Notes: generated by a model from the letters alone, not told the origin. A stretch of 64,000 bases of DNA from Paragemmobacter amnigenus (GCF_009908265.2 NZ_JAAATX020000011.1:62001-126000); one strand, 5' to 3'; numbered from the stretch's first letter, positions 34,570 through 43,688 are shown. Translations and numbers: made by a program.

Positions 34570-34815
34570 TCAGGGAAGGGTGATCCAGAAGAGGAGCGCG
34601 AACATCACCGGCACGAAGGCCACGGCAGGCAGGACGAGGGCGACGAGGCCCCATGTCTTGACCGCGAGGACGAGGAGCGTGACGAGGATCGTCAGCAGGT
34701 AGTAGACGGTGGAGATGTCGCGCGAGATGTCGCGGGCGATGTGGCCGATCACCGGCGTGGCGTGCAGGATGCGCGAGGCAAGGCCGGGGGCGGGGGCGTC
34801 GGCGGTAAGGGACAT
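34570..34815 (-). CDS. Small two-helix membrane protein
   Basis: An 81-residue protein (MSLTADAPAPGLASRILHATPVIGHIARDISRDI...) with a polar amphipathic start and two hydrophobic helices (YYLLTILVTLLVLAVKTWGLVALVLPAVAFVPVMFALLFWITL). No family recognised. Start at 34815 has a GGAG site; longer in-frame versions would run through a palindrome and are not credible. It lies between the UbiH-like gene and the HAD phosphatase gene on the same strand. Confidence 0.65.
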   Translation of the reverse strand: MSLTADAPAPGLASRILHATPVIGHIARDISRDISTVYYLLTILVTLLVLAVKTWGLVALVLPAVAFVPVMFALLFWITLP

Positions 34816-34907
34816 CTGGGACTCCGTTTTTCCTTCCGGGGATGTGGAGCGCGGGACGGGGAAGTCCAAGGGGGCTTTGCTGCGGTGCGGCGTCGCAGGG
34901 GGTGGCG

Positions 34908-34954
34908 GCGATTTCTGACGCAGAAATCGCAGCGGAATTTGACGCAAATTCCGC
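34908..34954. repeat. Two variable-arm palindromes
   Basis: GCGATTTCTG-ACG-CAGAAATCGC (34908-34930) and GCGGAATTTG-ACG-CAAATTCCGC (34932-34954), both with 10-bp arms and an identical TGACGCA core. They lie 30-80 bases past the HAD phosphatase stop, as a terminator would. Confidence 0.85.
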
Positions 34955-34984
34955 GACCCCGCCGGCAGGGCCGCGATTTTGGCG

Positions 34985-35638
34985 TCAGACATCGCCTGTG
35001 AGGCGGGAGAGGAAGTCGGACAGATCCGCCGCGTGGTGGTGGATGTGGTCGGCGGGTTCCGGTTCGGGGGCGATGTGGACGGTCTTCATCCCCATCGCGT
35101 GCGGCGCGGCGAGGTTGCGGGCGTCATCCTCGAACATCGCGGCGCGGGTCGGGTCGAGCTGGTCGAGGGCGAAGACCGTCTCGAAGGCCTGCCGTTCGGG
35201 TTTGGGGCGGTAGCCCGCATGTTCCACCCCGTAGACCGCATCGAAAAGGCCGGTCAGGCCGCGCGCGGCAAGGACGCGGTGGGCATAGGGGGCGTCGGCA
35301 TTGGTATAGACGATGCGGCGGCCCGGAAGGGCGGCGATGCGGCGGGCGAGGACGGGGTCGGGCGACAGGACGGAGAAGTCGATGTCGTGGACATCGGCAA
35401 GGTAGGCCTCGGGATCGATGCGGTGTTCGGCCATGAGGCCCGCCAGCGTGGTGCCGTAGAGTTGCCAGTAGGTGGCGCGCAGATGGTCGGCATGGTCGCG
35501 GTCCACCCCCAGCGCCTGCATCACCCAGTCGGTCATCCGCACCTCGATCTGGTCGAAGAGGCGCATCTGCGGCGGGTAGAGCGTGTTGTCGAGGTCGAAG
35601 ACCCAGGTGCGGACGTGGCGGAACTGTTCTGCTGGCAT
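34985..35638 (-). CDS. Pyrimidine 5'-nucleotidase-type HAD hydrolase
   Basis: Haloacid-dehalogenase superfamily phosphatase of 217 residues. Motif I TWVFDLDNTLYPP, motif II YTNADAPYA, motif III lysine in YRPKPERQAF and motif IV MFEDDARNL. The FDLDNTLYPP opening and the helical cap are typical of the yeast SDT1/Phm8-like pyrimidine 5'-nucleotidase subfamily. Likely role in nucleotide overflow or damage clearance. Divergent from the GntR regulator with about 70-140 bases between starts. Confidence 0.88.
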   Translation of the reverse strand: MPAEQFRHVRTWVFDLDNTLYPPQMRLFDQIEVRMTDWVMQALGVDRDHADHLRATYWQLYGTTLAGLMAEHRIDPEAYLADVHDIDFSVLSPDPVLARRIAALPGRRIVYTNADAPYAHRVLAARGLTGLFDAVYGVEHAGYRPKPERQAFETVFALDQLDPTRAAMFEDDARNLAAPHAMGMKTVHIAPEPEPADHIHHHAADLSDFLSRLTGDV

Positions 35639-35717
35639 GGTGCATAGCTAGTCCGGCGGGGCGGGCAGGGCAATGGGTGGGTGTTGAAAGGGGCGCGGAC
35701 GGGGGATAGTGTCAGGC

Positions 35718-35730
35718 GCGGTATACAACC
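35718..35730 (+). promoter_or_regulatory. GTATAC-type GntR operator
   Basis: CGCGGTATACAACC, with GTATAC at 35721-35726, resembles the GTATAC-centred operators of FadR/FCD-type GntR regulators. It lies 50-60 bases before the gntR GTG start, suggesting autoregulation. Confidence 0.45.
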
Positions 35731-35780
35731 GTATTCAGGGTCCGGTTCGGGGCCACAGACGGGGCGGGGCGGGGGACGAC

Positions 35781-36416
35781 GTGCAGAAGGATGCCTATAC
35801 GCTGATTCTCGAGGCGATTGACGGGGGGCTTTACAAGCCCGGTGACCGCCTTGTGGAATCGGAACTGGCCGAGCGGCTGGGTGTGTCGCGCACGCCCGTG
35901 CGCGAGGCGTTGCAGCGGCTGGAGACGCAGGCGATGCTGACGCGCGACGGGCGGAGCCTGATCGTCGCCTCGCTGGACCACAACCAGCTGGCCGAGCTTT
36001 ACGCGGTCAGGACCGAGCTGGAGGGGCTGGCGGCGCGGCTGGCGGCGCGGCATGCGACGGATGAGGAGATCCGCGTCCTGAAGGGCATGGTGGAGGATGA
36101 CCGCGCGCTGCTGGGGGGCGATCCGAAGCTGCTGTCGCGCGCGAACAAGCGGTTCCACAAGCAGATCCATCTGGCGAGTCACAACCGCTTTCTGGTGCAG
36201 CAGCTGGACCTTGTGCACCGGTCCATGGCGCTGATGGCCAATACGTCCTTTGCGGCCGAGGGGCGGGACGAGGTGGCGCTGGCCGAGCATGAGCAGATCG
36301 TGCGGGCAATCGAGGCGCGGGATGGCGAGGCGGCCTATCAGGCGTTGCGCCAGCATATCAGCAAGGCCTTCGAGACGCGGCTGCGCGTCGATGCGGGCGA
36401 GATCCGGATGCGCTAG
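35781..36416 (+). CDS. GntR-family regulator with FCD domain
   Basis: About 211 residues. N-terminal winged helix (YTLILEAIDGGLYKPGDRLVESELAERLGVSRTPVREALQRLETQAML) followed by an all-helical FCD effector domain (LYAVRTELEGLAARLAARHAT..., FHKQIHLASHNRFL, EHEQIVRAIEARD). FCD regulators usually sense small carboxylic acids. The start is taken as GTG 35781 with GGGGGA upstream; an in-frame ATG at 35709 would run through the GTATAC operator. Target genes are not evident; its stop overlaps the convergent glycosyltransferase stop. Confidence 0.88.
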   Translation: MQKDAYTLILEAIDGGLYKPGDRLVESELAERLGVSRTPVREALQRLETQAMLTRDGRSLIVASLDHNQLAELYAVRTELEGLAARLAARHATDEEIRVLKGMVEDDRALLGGDPKLLSRANKRFHKQIHLASHNRFLVQQLDLVHRSMALMANTSFAAEGRDEVALAEHEQIVRAIEARDGEAAYQALRQHISKAFETRLRVDAGEIRMR

Positions 36417-38155
36417 GGGCTGTCGTCGAACTGGCCGTGGCGGGTCTTGTCCCAGTAGAAGGGGCGGGTCACCACCTCGGCCAGTGCCTTGGCGGCGGCG
36501 AGGGTGCCGAGCGGGAAATAGGCGTGCAGCGTCGGTATCCAGAGCGGGCTGACCGGCTGGCCGCTGCGGCGGAGGGCTGCCAGCAGGAGCAGGGTGGAGA
36601 CCGCTTCGACGGTCAGCAGGAGAAGGCCCAGTGACAGGAGCGCGCCCGCAGGCAGCAGCGCCTGCACCGGATGGCCGAACCCGAGAGGCACGGACCAGAG
36701 GCTGAGCAGGAGCGGGCCGAGCAGAGTCTGCGCCAATGTGCCGAGAAAGAGGATCTGGAAGCCCGCAAATCCGCGCGGGCCGAGGTCGCGCAGCAGGCGG
36801 CGGGGGCTTTGCATGTGCACGAGCCATGTCATCAGGTAGCCCTTGATCCAGCGCGAGCGCTGGCGGACCCATGGCAGGGCGCGGCAGTTCGCCTCTTCAT
36901 GGGTGGTGCTGGGGATCATGCGGGTGGTCAGGCCGTGCCGTGCGAGGCGGATGCCCAGATCTGCATCCTCGGTCACGTTATGGGCGTCCCAGCCGCCAAG
37001 GGCTGCGAGGGGCGCGCGGCGGAAGAAGACCGAGGTTCCCCCCAGCGGCAGGGGCAGGCGCAGGCGTTCCAGCCCGGGCAGGATCAGGCGGAACCACTGC
37101 GCATATTCCAGCGTGAAACAGCGCGAGAGCCAGTTGCGGCGCGGGTTGTAGAAGTCGAGCGCGGCCTGCAGGCAGGCGACCTGCGCGGGGGCGGCGGCGA
37201 AAGCGGCGGCGACGGTGCGGAGCTGGTCGGGTTCGGGGGCGTCTTCGGCATCGTAGACGCCGATGATGTCGCCCTGCGCTGCGTCGAGCGCGAGGTTGAG
37301 CGCGCGGGGCTTGGTGCGGATGGTGCCGGCGGGGACGGGGATCACGCGCATCCATGCGGGCAGGGTCGCGGCGACGAGGGCGTCGCGGGTGGGGGTGTCG
37401 TCATCCTCGACCAGCAAAAGCACCTCGAGCCGGTCGCGGGGATAGTCGAGCCGTTCCAGCCTGCGGATCAGGCGCGCGGCGATGTCGGATTCGCGGAAGA
37501 GCGCGATGAGGAGCGAGATGCGGGGCAGGTCCGTATCGGGCAGGGGGGCAGGTGCGGGGCGGGGCGGACTGTGCAGCGCGGCGAGGGCGGCGGCGATCTT
37601 GAGCGCGGTATTGGCCAGAAGGGCGAGGAGGGCGAGGGCGAAGGCGGCAAGGAGCGTGGCCTGCGGGTCGGCAAGGGCGGCGAGGAGGAGGGTCGCGGCG
37701 AGGGCGGCGAAGGTGAGGGCAAGGCGGCGCGGGTCGAGGGCGCGGCAGCTTTGCGCGGCGGGGCAGCGGGTTTCGGCGGCGCGGGCGAGGGCGGGGCCGT
37801 GCTGCGAGAGGACCGCCGTCTCGATCTGCGGGCGGGGCAGTTCGACAGGGCGCAGGAAGGGGCCGAAGCGGGCGGTCAGGCTGTCGCGGGCGCGGGCGAG
37901 GTGGCGGGGGCTTTCGGTTGCGACGAGAAGTTCGCCCCTGTTCCATGCCCATGGCAGGACGCCGTCGGCCAGACAGCGGGCGGGGCCATAGGCGGCAGCC
38001 AGCGCGGGGTCAGGCGCGAGGGCGAGCGGGTCGCGGGCGGGGGGGCGCAGCGGCGCGGGGACCGCGACGGCAGGGGGGAAGAGGAAGGAGACCGGCGCCT
38101 CGGCCAATCCGGCGGGGCGGGGGGGAAGGGGTGCCGCCTGCGGGCCGAGATCCAT
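36413..38155 (-). CDS. Membrane GT2 glycosyltransferase with MshEN-like N-terminal domain
   Basis: About 580 residues. The N-terminal 150 residues (LAPDPALAAAYGPARCLADGVLPWAWNRGELLVATESP... PQIETAVLSQHG) look like a type II secretion ATPase N-domain (MshEN), which in other proteins binds c-di-GMP. A hydrophobic pair follows, then a processive-type GT-A domain with LLVEDDD, GVYDAEDAPEP, VTEDADLGIRL and QRSRWIKGYLMTW (D,D,D,QxxRW), and further C-terminal helices. This plan matches XagB-like enzymes, so export or synthesis of a beta-glycan under c-di-GMP control is a reasonable inference. No polysaccharide operon surrounds it. Confidence 0.85.
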   Translation of the reverse strand: MDLGPQAAPLPPRPAGLAEAPVSFLFPPAVAVPAPLRPPARDPLALAPDPALAAAYGPARCLADGVLPWAWNRGELLVATESPRHLARARDSLTARFGPFLRPVELPRPQIETAVLSQHGPALARAAETRCPAAQSCRALDPRRLALTFAALAATLLLAALADPQATLLAAFALALLALLANTALKIAAALAALHSPPRPAPAPLPDTDLPRISLLIALFRESDIAARLIRRLERLDYPRDRLEVLLLVEDDDTPTRDALVAATLPAWMRVIPVPAGTIRTKPRALNLALDAAQGDIIGVYDAEDAPEPDQLRTVAAAFAAAPAQVACLQAALDFYNPRRNWLSRCFTLEYAQWFRLILPGLERLRLPLPLGGTSVFFRRAPLAALGGWDAHNVTEDADLGIRLARHGLTTRMIPSTTHEEANCRALPWVRQRSRWIKGYLMTWLVHMQSPRRLLRDLGPRGFAGFQILFLGTLAQTLLGPLLLSLWSVPLGFGHPVQALLPAGALLSLGLLLLTVEAVSTLLLLAALRRSGQPVSPLWIPTLHAYFPLGTLAAAKALAEVVTRPFYWDKTRHGQFDDSP

Positions 38156-38240
38156 GCCTGTGCCAACCTTTCCGGGCCAACCTTTCTGGTTGGCCGCAGT
38201 CTGGCAGGGCAAATCTTAACAGCCGGTTAAGGCGCGCGGA

Positions 38241-39395
38241 TCAGGCGCTGCGGCGGGCGCGCATCGCTTCGGCGAAACGGTCGAAGAGATAGTAGCTGTC
38301 CTGCGGGCCGGGCGAGGCTTCGGGGTGGTACTGGACCGAGAAGACCGGCTTGCCATCCACAGCGATGCCGCAATTCGACCCGTCGAAGAGCGAGACGTGG
38401 GTTTCGCTGACGCCTTTGGGCAGGGTCTGGCTGTCCACGGTGAAGCCGTGGTTCATCGAGGTGATCTCGACCTTGCCGGTGGTCAGGTCCTTGACCGGAT
38501 GGTTCGCGCCGTGGTGGCCGTGGTTCATCTTGACCGTCTTGCCGCCCAGTGCCAGCGCCAGCATCTGATGCCCAAGGCAGATGCCGAAAAGCGGCAGGTC
38601 GGCCTTGAGCACGCCCCGGATCATCGGGACGGCATAGGTGCCGGTCGCGGCCGGATCGCCGGGGCCGTTGGAGAGGAACACGCCTTCGGGGTTCAGGGCC
38701 AGCACATCTTCGGCCGTGGCGGTGGCGGGCAGGACGGTGACGTCGCAACCGGCCGAGGCGAGGCAGCGCAGGATGTTGCGTTTCGCGCCATAGTCGATGG
38801 CGACCACGCGCAGCCCGTCGCCGGTGCGTTCGGTATAGCCTTCGGGCCATGCCCAGCGCTTTTCGTTCCAGCGGTAGGACTGGGTGCAGGAGACGTCCTT
38901 GGCCAGATCGAGGCCCACGAGCCCCTTCCACGCGCGGGCCTTGGCCACCAGCGCGGCGATGTCGAAATTGCCCGCCGGATCATGGGCGAGCGCGACATGC
39001 GGCGCGCCCTGCTGGCGGATGGCGCGGGTCAGGCGGCGGGTGTCGATGCCACCGATGCCGATGCGGCCCTTGGCCGTCAGCCAGTGGGTGAGTTCGTCGC
39101 GCGAGCGCCAGTTCGACGGCTCGGTCGGGTCCCATTTCACCACCATGCCGGCGGCGACGGGGGTGCCGGTTTCATCATCTTCGGGCGTGACGCCCACATT
39201 GCCGACATGGGGGAAGGTGAAGGTCACGACCTGCCCCGCATAGGAGGGGTCGGTCATGATTTCCTGATAGCCCGTCATGGCGGTGTTGAAGACGAGTTCC
39301 GCCACCGTCTCGCCCGTGGCGCCGAAGCCCATGCCGTAGAAGACGGTGCCGTCAGAGAGGGCAAGGCATGCGGTCGGTTTCGCTGAAGCGGGCAT
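38241..39395 (-). CDS. carA: CarA, carbamoyl-phosphate synthase small subunit
   Basis: Glutaminase subunit feeding ammonia to CarB for arginine and pyrimidine synthesis; 384 residues. N-terminal CPSase domain with ACLALSDGTVFYGMGFGATGE and NTAMTGYQEIMTDPSYAGQ, then the class I amidotransferase domain with FGICLGHQMLALALGGKT (catalytic Cys) and FSVQYHPEASPGPQDS (His and Glu). carB is not adjacent, as is common in this order. Confidence 0.97.
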   Translation of the reverse strand: MPASAKPTACLALSDGTVFYGMGFGATGETVAELVFNTAMTGYQEIMTDPSYAGQVVTFTFPHVGNVGVTPEDDETGTPVAAGMVVKWDPTEPSNWRSRDELTHWLTAKGRIGIGGIDTRRLTRAIRQQGAPHVALAHDPAGNFDIAALVAKARAWKGLVGLDLAKDVSCTQSYRWNEKRWAWPEGYTERTGDGLRVVAIDYGAKRNILRCLASAGCDVTVLPATATAEDVLALNPEGVFLSNGPGDPAATGTYAVPMIRGVLKADLPLFGICLGHQMLALALGGKTVKMNHGHHGANHPVKDLTTGKVEITSMNHGFTVDSQTLPKGVSETHVSLFDGSNCGIAVDGKPVFSVQYHPEASPGPQDSYYLFDRFAEAMRARRSA

Positions 39396-39577
39396 GGTGC
39401 GACTCTCCTATCGGCAAATTGCGCGGACACTAGTTGTGATGGGGGGCGGGGTCAAGGCTTTGGCGGAAAAGGAATATGTCGATATTACAATGGGTTGGGG
39501 AAAGAGAGGGCGGTTGTGGGTCGGGGCGGGACAGGGTATGGTGTCGCTTCATGCCAACCTTCGGGGAAAGGTGACAT

Positions 39578-40036
39578 ATGTCTTTGCGGGAACGCCTGCA
39601 GGTCGCGCTCAAAGACGCGATGAGGGCGAAAGAGGCCGAGCGGCTGTCGACGCTGCGGCTGATCAATGCGGCGATCAAGGATCGCGAGATCGCAAGCCGC
39701 GGGGAAGGCGGCGAGCAGGAGGTGGGGGATCCCGAGATCCTCGCCATCATGGGCAAGATGGTGAAGCAGCGGCAGGAATCGGCGCGCGCCTATGAAGAGG
39801 GCGGGCGGCTGGAGCTGGCCGAGAAGGAACTGAACGAAATCCGCGTGATCGAGGAATTCCTGCCGCGCCAGTTGGGCGCGGAGGAGGTCGAGGCCGCGGT
39901 GAAGGCCGCGATTGCCGAGGCGGGGGCAAGCAGCATCCGCGACATGGGCCGCGTGATGGCGGTGCTGAAGGGGAAATATACCGGCCAGATGGATTTCGGC
40001 GCGGTGGGGCCGAAGGTGAAAGACCTGCTGGGCTGA
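39578..40036 (+). CDS. GatB/YqeY-domain protein
   Basis: A 152-residue protein homologous to the C-terminal tRNA-binding tail of GatB. MSLRERLQVALKDAMRAKEAERLSTLRLINAAIKDREI and the late GASSIRDMGRVMAVLKGKYTGQMDFGAV are the YqeY signature. Biochemical role unproven; thought to interact with tRNA. GAAAGGTGA ribosome site before ATG. Divergent from carA; ends in a shared bidirectional terminator. Confidence 0.93.
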   Translation: MSLRERLQVALKDAMRAKEAERLSTLRLINAAIKDREIASRGEGGEQEVGDPEILAIMGKMVKQRQESARAYEEGGRLELAEKELNEIRVIEEFLPRQLGAEEVEAAVKAAIAEAGASSIRDMGRVMAVLKGKYTGQMDFGAVGPKVKDLLG

Positions 40037-40058
40037 ACCGCGCGGCAGCGGGTGCTGA

Positions 40059-40083
40059 AAGGGGGGCTTCGGCCCCCCTTTTC
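40059..40083. terminator. Bidirectional terminator with UUCG loop
   Basis: AAGGGGGGC-TTCG-GCCCCCCTT (40059-40080) followed by TTCTC; preceded by GAAAA-like bases on the other strand. It separates convergent yqeY and the esterase gene. Confidence 0.85.
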
Positions 40084-41076
40084 TCATGGCGCGGCGAAGG
40101 CGCGGTCGAGGAAGGCGGTCAGGCGGGTGAAGGCTTCCTCGCCGGCGGCATCGAGCGTGAACTGGTATTCATGGGGCAGCGGGGGCTGGTGGTCGGCGGG
40201 GAAGAAGAGCGTGTCGACCGTCAGGCCCGCGGCGCGCGCCTGTTCGGCAAGGGCCGTGCTTTGCGGCAGGAGCGGGTCGGCATTGCCTGCGGTGATGAAG
40301 AGCGGCGGCAGGGCCGGCGCGAGGTGGGCGAAGAGCGAGAAGAGCGCGGCATCGGGGGCGGCGGCGGCGTCCCGCTGGCCGAGATAGGCCCAGAGGACGG
40401 TGCGGAGGAAGCCGCCGAAGGCGCCGTCGCTGTCCATTCCCTGCAGGTCATAGGCCCCGCAGAAGAGGGCGAGCCCGCGGATGGTGGCAGGGTCGGTGCG
40501 GGGCCGCAGGCCGAGCGCTTCGGCATAGGCGGGGTCGTTGAGGGCGAGCGCGGTCTGGAGCGCGATGTGGCTGCCCGCACTGTCGCCCGCAAGGACGATG
40601 CGGGTCCGGTCGAGACCGTGGTTGTCGGCGGCACCTTCGAGCCAGAGGAGGGCTTCGAGCATCTGCTCCGTGGGGCGGGGGTGGCGGGCCGTGGGGGCGA
40701 GCGTGTAGTCGGGCGCGATGGTGGCATAGCCGCGCGCGGCAAGGATCTGGAGGTAGTTGCCGATATTGTCGCGCCCGCCCGAGACGAAGGCGCCGCCATG
40801 GACCCAGAGCAGGACAGGCCAGCCGCCCGGTGGCGGATCGCCCGAGGGAAGGAAGAGGTCGAGCCTCTCGTCGCTTTCGGGGCCATAGGCGAGGTCGCGG
40901 CGGCGGTCGATGCCGTCGGGCAGGCGGGGTTCCAGCGCCGCCATCGCCTGCGCGGCGCCGTGGTCGAACAGCAGACGTATCGCCAGGACCGCGGGCCATG
41001 GCGTCAGGAGGCTGGCAAGGAAGAGCGAGATACACAGGCCAATCGCCACGGCACCAAGGACGACGAGCTTGCGCAT
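40084..41076 (-). CDS. Alpha/beta hydrolase, HSL-type esterase with N-terminal anchor
   Basis: A 330-residue protein with a hydrophobic N-terminal segment (LVVLGAVAIGLCISLFLASLL) that acts as a signal or anchor. Hormone-sensitive-lipase-like features: the oxyanion HGGAF (LWVHGGAFVSGG), nucleophile elbow GDSAGS, acid Asp in NADPLLPQS and His in ADHQPPLPHEYQF. Probably a periplasm-facing carboxylesterase; substrate unknown. Gene ends directly at the bidirectional terminator. Confidence 0.87.
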   Translation of the reverse strand: MRKLVVLGAVAIGLCISLFLASLLTPWPAVLAIRLLFDHGAAQAMAALEPRLPDGIDRRRDLAYGPESDERLDLFLPSGDPPPGGWPVLLWVHGGAFVSGGRDNIGNYLQILAARGYATIAPDYTLAPTARHPRPTEQMLEALLWLEGAADNHGLDRTRIVLAGDSAGSHIALQTALALNDPAYAEALGLRPRTDPATIRGLALFCGAYDLQGMDSDGAFGGFLRTVLWAYLGQRDAAAAPDAALFSLFAHLAPALPPLFITAGNADPLLPQSTALAEQARAAGLTVDTLFFPADHQPPLPHEYQFTLDAAGEEAFTRLTAFLDRAFAAP

Positions 41077-41179
41077 CGCGGCACTCCGGTTCGTCCCAAT
41101 CCCGCCGCGAAGGACAGCACGAAGCGCCGCGTTTGGCGAGGGGTTTCGTGCGGGTTCCGTCCCGTCGCGTCCGTGGCGG

Positions 41180-41668
41180 TCAGCGAAGGGCGGCGAGGCG
41201 GGTCTGGAGTTCGTCGCGCAGGACCATGCGTTCCTCTTCGGAGAGGAAGGCGCCCAGCTCCACCTCGCGCCCGTTGCCCTTGAGCGTGAGGTAGTTCGGC
41301 ACGGGGCCGCCGGTGGGGTGGAGGTGGACGGTGACCCAATAGGGGTTGGCCTGCCAGTCCTGCCGCGCCCCGCGGGGGCCGTGGCGGGTGAGGGCGAGGC
41401 TGTCGCGGTCGAGCGTCAGGTCCTCGACGATCTCGGCGTCGCGGTAGGAGCGGGAGAGGGCGAACCACATCCCCCAGACCGCCACGATGAAGAAGGGCAG
41501 GATGCCCCAGAGCACGGGCGAGCCGAGGACGGCCAGCATCGGTACGGCGATCAGCGCGCAGGTGGCCCCGATGAAGAGGACGAAGCCGCGGCGGGGCAGC
41601 GACCGGTAGGGCCAGAGGTGCAGGCGGGCCTGCGAGTCGGGCGTGGGGGGCAACCATTCATAGGGCAT
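41180..41668 (-). CDS. DUF2244 integral membrane protein
   Basis: A 162-residue protein with two adjacent hydrophobic helices near residues 28-68 (GFVLFIGATCALIAVPMLAVL..WGILPFFIVAVWGMWFAL) and a soluble C-terminal domain (TLKGNGREVELGAFLSEEERMVL). This is the DUF2244 family, which in alphaproteobacteria commonly sits near cytochrome c oxidase genes, as here (ctaD lies 340 bases away on the same strand upstream). Function unknown. Confidence 0.87.
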   Translation of the reverse strand: MPYEWLPPTPDSQARLHLWPYRSLPRRGFVLFIGATCALIAVPMLAVLGSPVLWGILPFFIVAVWGMWFALSRSYRDAEIVEDLTLDRDSLALTRHGPRGARQDWQANPYWVTVHLHPTGGPVPNYLTLKGNGREVELGAFLSEEERMVLRDELQTRLAALR

Positions 41669-41950
41669 GGGCGGCAGGGTAGCTTGGCGCGGGCGGAAGG
41701 AAAGGAATTGCTGACTCCGCCAGAGAGCTTAACGCGCCGGATGGCGGCAGCAAGGCGGCGCGGCGTGCCGCCGCAGGTCTTTGCTTTCACCTGCGCGCCT
41801 GCGCGCGGCAGCTCGGGCCGAAGGGGCTGCACGCGTCCCCTCTGGCCGCGCGGGCGCGGCCATTCACCCCTTGTGGATATTTCGGGACGGAACAGCGCGG
41901 CTGCTGGTTTTCTGTCTGCACATATCCGCGGGGGTGGGGGTGGCGCACGG
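41669..41950. other. Gene-free stretch downstream of ctaD
   Basis: No credible ORF. Holds an intergenic element: hairpin TGGCCGCG-CGGG-CGCGGCCA (41843-41862) followed by TTCACCCCTTGTGGATATTTCGGGAC, parallel in layout to 30399-30450. Confidence 0.45.
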
Positions 41951-41984
41951 GGAAAGGAAAAGGCCGCGGAGCGATCCGCGGCCT
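41951..41984 (-). terminator. ctaD terminator
   Basis: AGGCCGCGGA (41961-41970), loop GCGA, TCCGCGGCCT (41975-41984); on the minus strand the stem is followed by TTTCCTTTCC. It begins 25 bases past the ctaD stop. Confidence 0.85.
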
Positions 41985-42008
41985 TGTCTTTTCGTGTTCT
42001 GCCTTGCC

Positions 42009-43688
42009 TCAGTGGGCGTGGCCCTTGTCCCAGTCGGACTGCTTCGGCAGCTGCTCGAAGGTGTGTTCCGGCGGGGGCGAGGTCAGCGTCCATTCCAGCG
42101 TGTCGGCGTATTCGTTCCAGTAGTTGTTCTCGGTCACGCGCTTGCCGAAGAACAGGGTGTAGAACACGACGCCGATGAAGAACACGAAGGAGGCGAAGGC
42201 GATCATCGCGCCGACCGACGACCACCAGTTCCAGTAGGCGAAGGCCTCGGGGTAGTCGATGTAGCGGCGCGGCATGCCCTGACGGCCAAGGAAGTGCTGC
42301 GGGAAGAAGGTCAGGTTCGAACCGATGAACATGGCCCAGAAGTGCAGCTTGCCCGCCCATTCCGGATACTGGCGGCCCGACATCTTGCCCATCCAGTAGT
42401 AGATGCCCGCGAAGATGCCGAAGACGGCGCCCAGCGACATCACGTAGTGGAAGTGGGCCACGACATAGTAGGTGTCGTGATAGGCGCGGTCGACACCGGC
42501 CTGCGACAGGACGATACCGGTCACGCCGCCGACGGTGAAGAGGAAGAGGAAGCCGAAGGCCCAGAGCATCGGCGTCTTGAACTCGATCGAGCCGCCCCAC
42601 ATCGTCGCGATCCAGGAGAAGATCTTGATGCCGGTGGGCACCGCGATGACCATGGTCGCCAGCATGAAGTAGGATTGCTGGGTCAGCGACATGCCGACGG
42701 TGTACATGTGGTGCGCCCAGACGACGAAGCCCAGAACACCGATTGCCACCATCGCGTAGACCATCGGCAGGTAGCCGAAGATCGGCTTGCGGGCGAAGGT
42801 CGCGATCACCTGCGAGATGATCCCGAAGGCGGGCAGGATGATGATGTAGACTTCCGGGTGGCCGAAGAACCACAGGATGTGCTGGTAGAGGATCGGGTCA
42901 CCGCCGCCCGAGGGCGTGAAGAAGGTGGTGCCGAAGTTACGGTCCGTCAGCAGCATGGTGATGGCACCGGCCAGCACCGGCAGGGCCAGCAGCACGAGCC
43001 ATGCGGTCACGAAGATCGACCAGGCGAAGAGCGGCACCTTGTGCATGGTCATGCCCGGCGCGCGCATGTTCAGGAAGGTCGTGATCATGTTGATCGCGCC
43101 GAGGATCGAGGAGGCACCCGACAGGTGCACCGCGAAGATGGCGAGGTCCATGGCATAGCCGCCTTCGGCGGTGGTCGAGAGCGGCGGGTAGAGAACCCAG
43201 CCAACGCCCGCGCCCGAGCCCAGTTCGCCGCCGCCGCCGGGGGCGAAGAGCGAGGCCACGGCGAGCGAGGTGCCCGCGACGTAGAGCCAGTAGGACAGGT
43301 TGTTCATCCGCGGGAAGGCCATGTCCGGCGCGCCGATCTGCAGCGGCATGAAGTAGTTGCCGAAACCGCCGAACAGCGCGGGAATCACCACGAAGAACAT
43401 CATCAGGATGCCGTGGGCGGTGATGGTGACGTTCCAGATATGGCCGTTGGGCGTGCAGGTCGCCGCGGCATCGGCCACGAGGCGCAGGCCTTCCTGGCAC
43501 ATGTACTGGACGCCGGGATTCATCAGCTCCATCCGCATATAGACGGTGAAGATGACGGAGATCAGACCGACGATGCCGCCGGTGAAGAGGTAGAGGATCC
43601 CGATGTCCTTGTGGTTCGTGGACATGAACCAGCGGGTGAAGAAGCCCCGCTCGTCGTGCTCATGGCCATGAATGGCTGCGTCGGCCAT
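42009..43688 (-). CDS. ctaD: CtaD, aa3-type cytochrome c oxidase subunit I
   Basis: Catalytic heme-copper subunit, 559 residues and twelve helices. Heme a ligand His in [11 protein letters not shown]; CuB/cross-link region [17 protein letters not shown] with the proton-pumping Glu; CuB His pair WAHHMYTVG; heme a/a3 ligands in [10 protein letters not shown]. The D-pathway entrance and TFFPQHFLG are also present. As in Paracoccus, ctaD stands apart from the other ctaC/B/G/E genes and next to a small soluble cytochrome c gene. A strong terminator follows; an FNR box lies 109 bases before the start. Confidence 0.98.
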   Translation of the reverse strand: MADAAIHGHEHDERGFFTRWFMSTNHKDIGILYLFTGGIVGLISVIFTVYMRMELMNPGVQYMCQEGLRLVADAAATCTPNGHIWNVTITAHGILMMFFVVIPALFGGFGNYFMPLQIGAPDMAFPRMNNLSYWLYVAGTSLAVASLFAPGGGGELGSGAGVGWVLYPPLSTTAEGGYAMDLAIFAVHLSGASSILGAINMITTFLNMRAPGMTMHKVPLFAWSIFVTAWLVLLALPVLAGAITMLLTDRNFGTTFFTPSGGGDPILYQHILWFFGHPEVYIIILPAFGIISQVIATFARKPIFGYLPMVYAMVAIGVLGFVVWAHHMYTVGMSLTQQSYFMLATMVIAVPTGIKIFSWIATMWGGSIEFKTPMLWAFGFLFLFTVGGVTGIVLSQAGVDRAYHDTYYVVAHFHYVMSLGAVFGIFAGIYYWMGKMSGRQYPEWAGKLHFWAMFIGSNLTFFPQHFLGRQGMPRRYIDYPEAFAYWNWWSSVGAMIAFASFVFFIGVVFYTLFFGKRVTENNYWNEYADTLEWTLTSPPPEHTFEQLPKQSDWDKGHAH

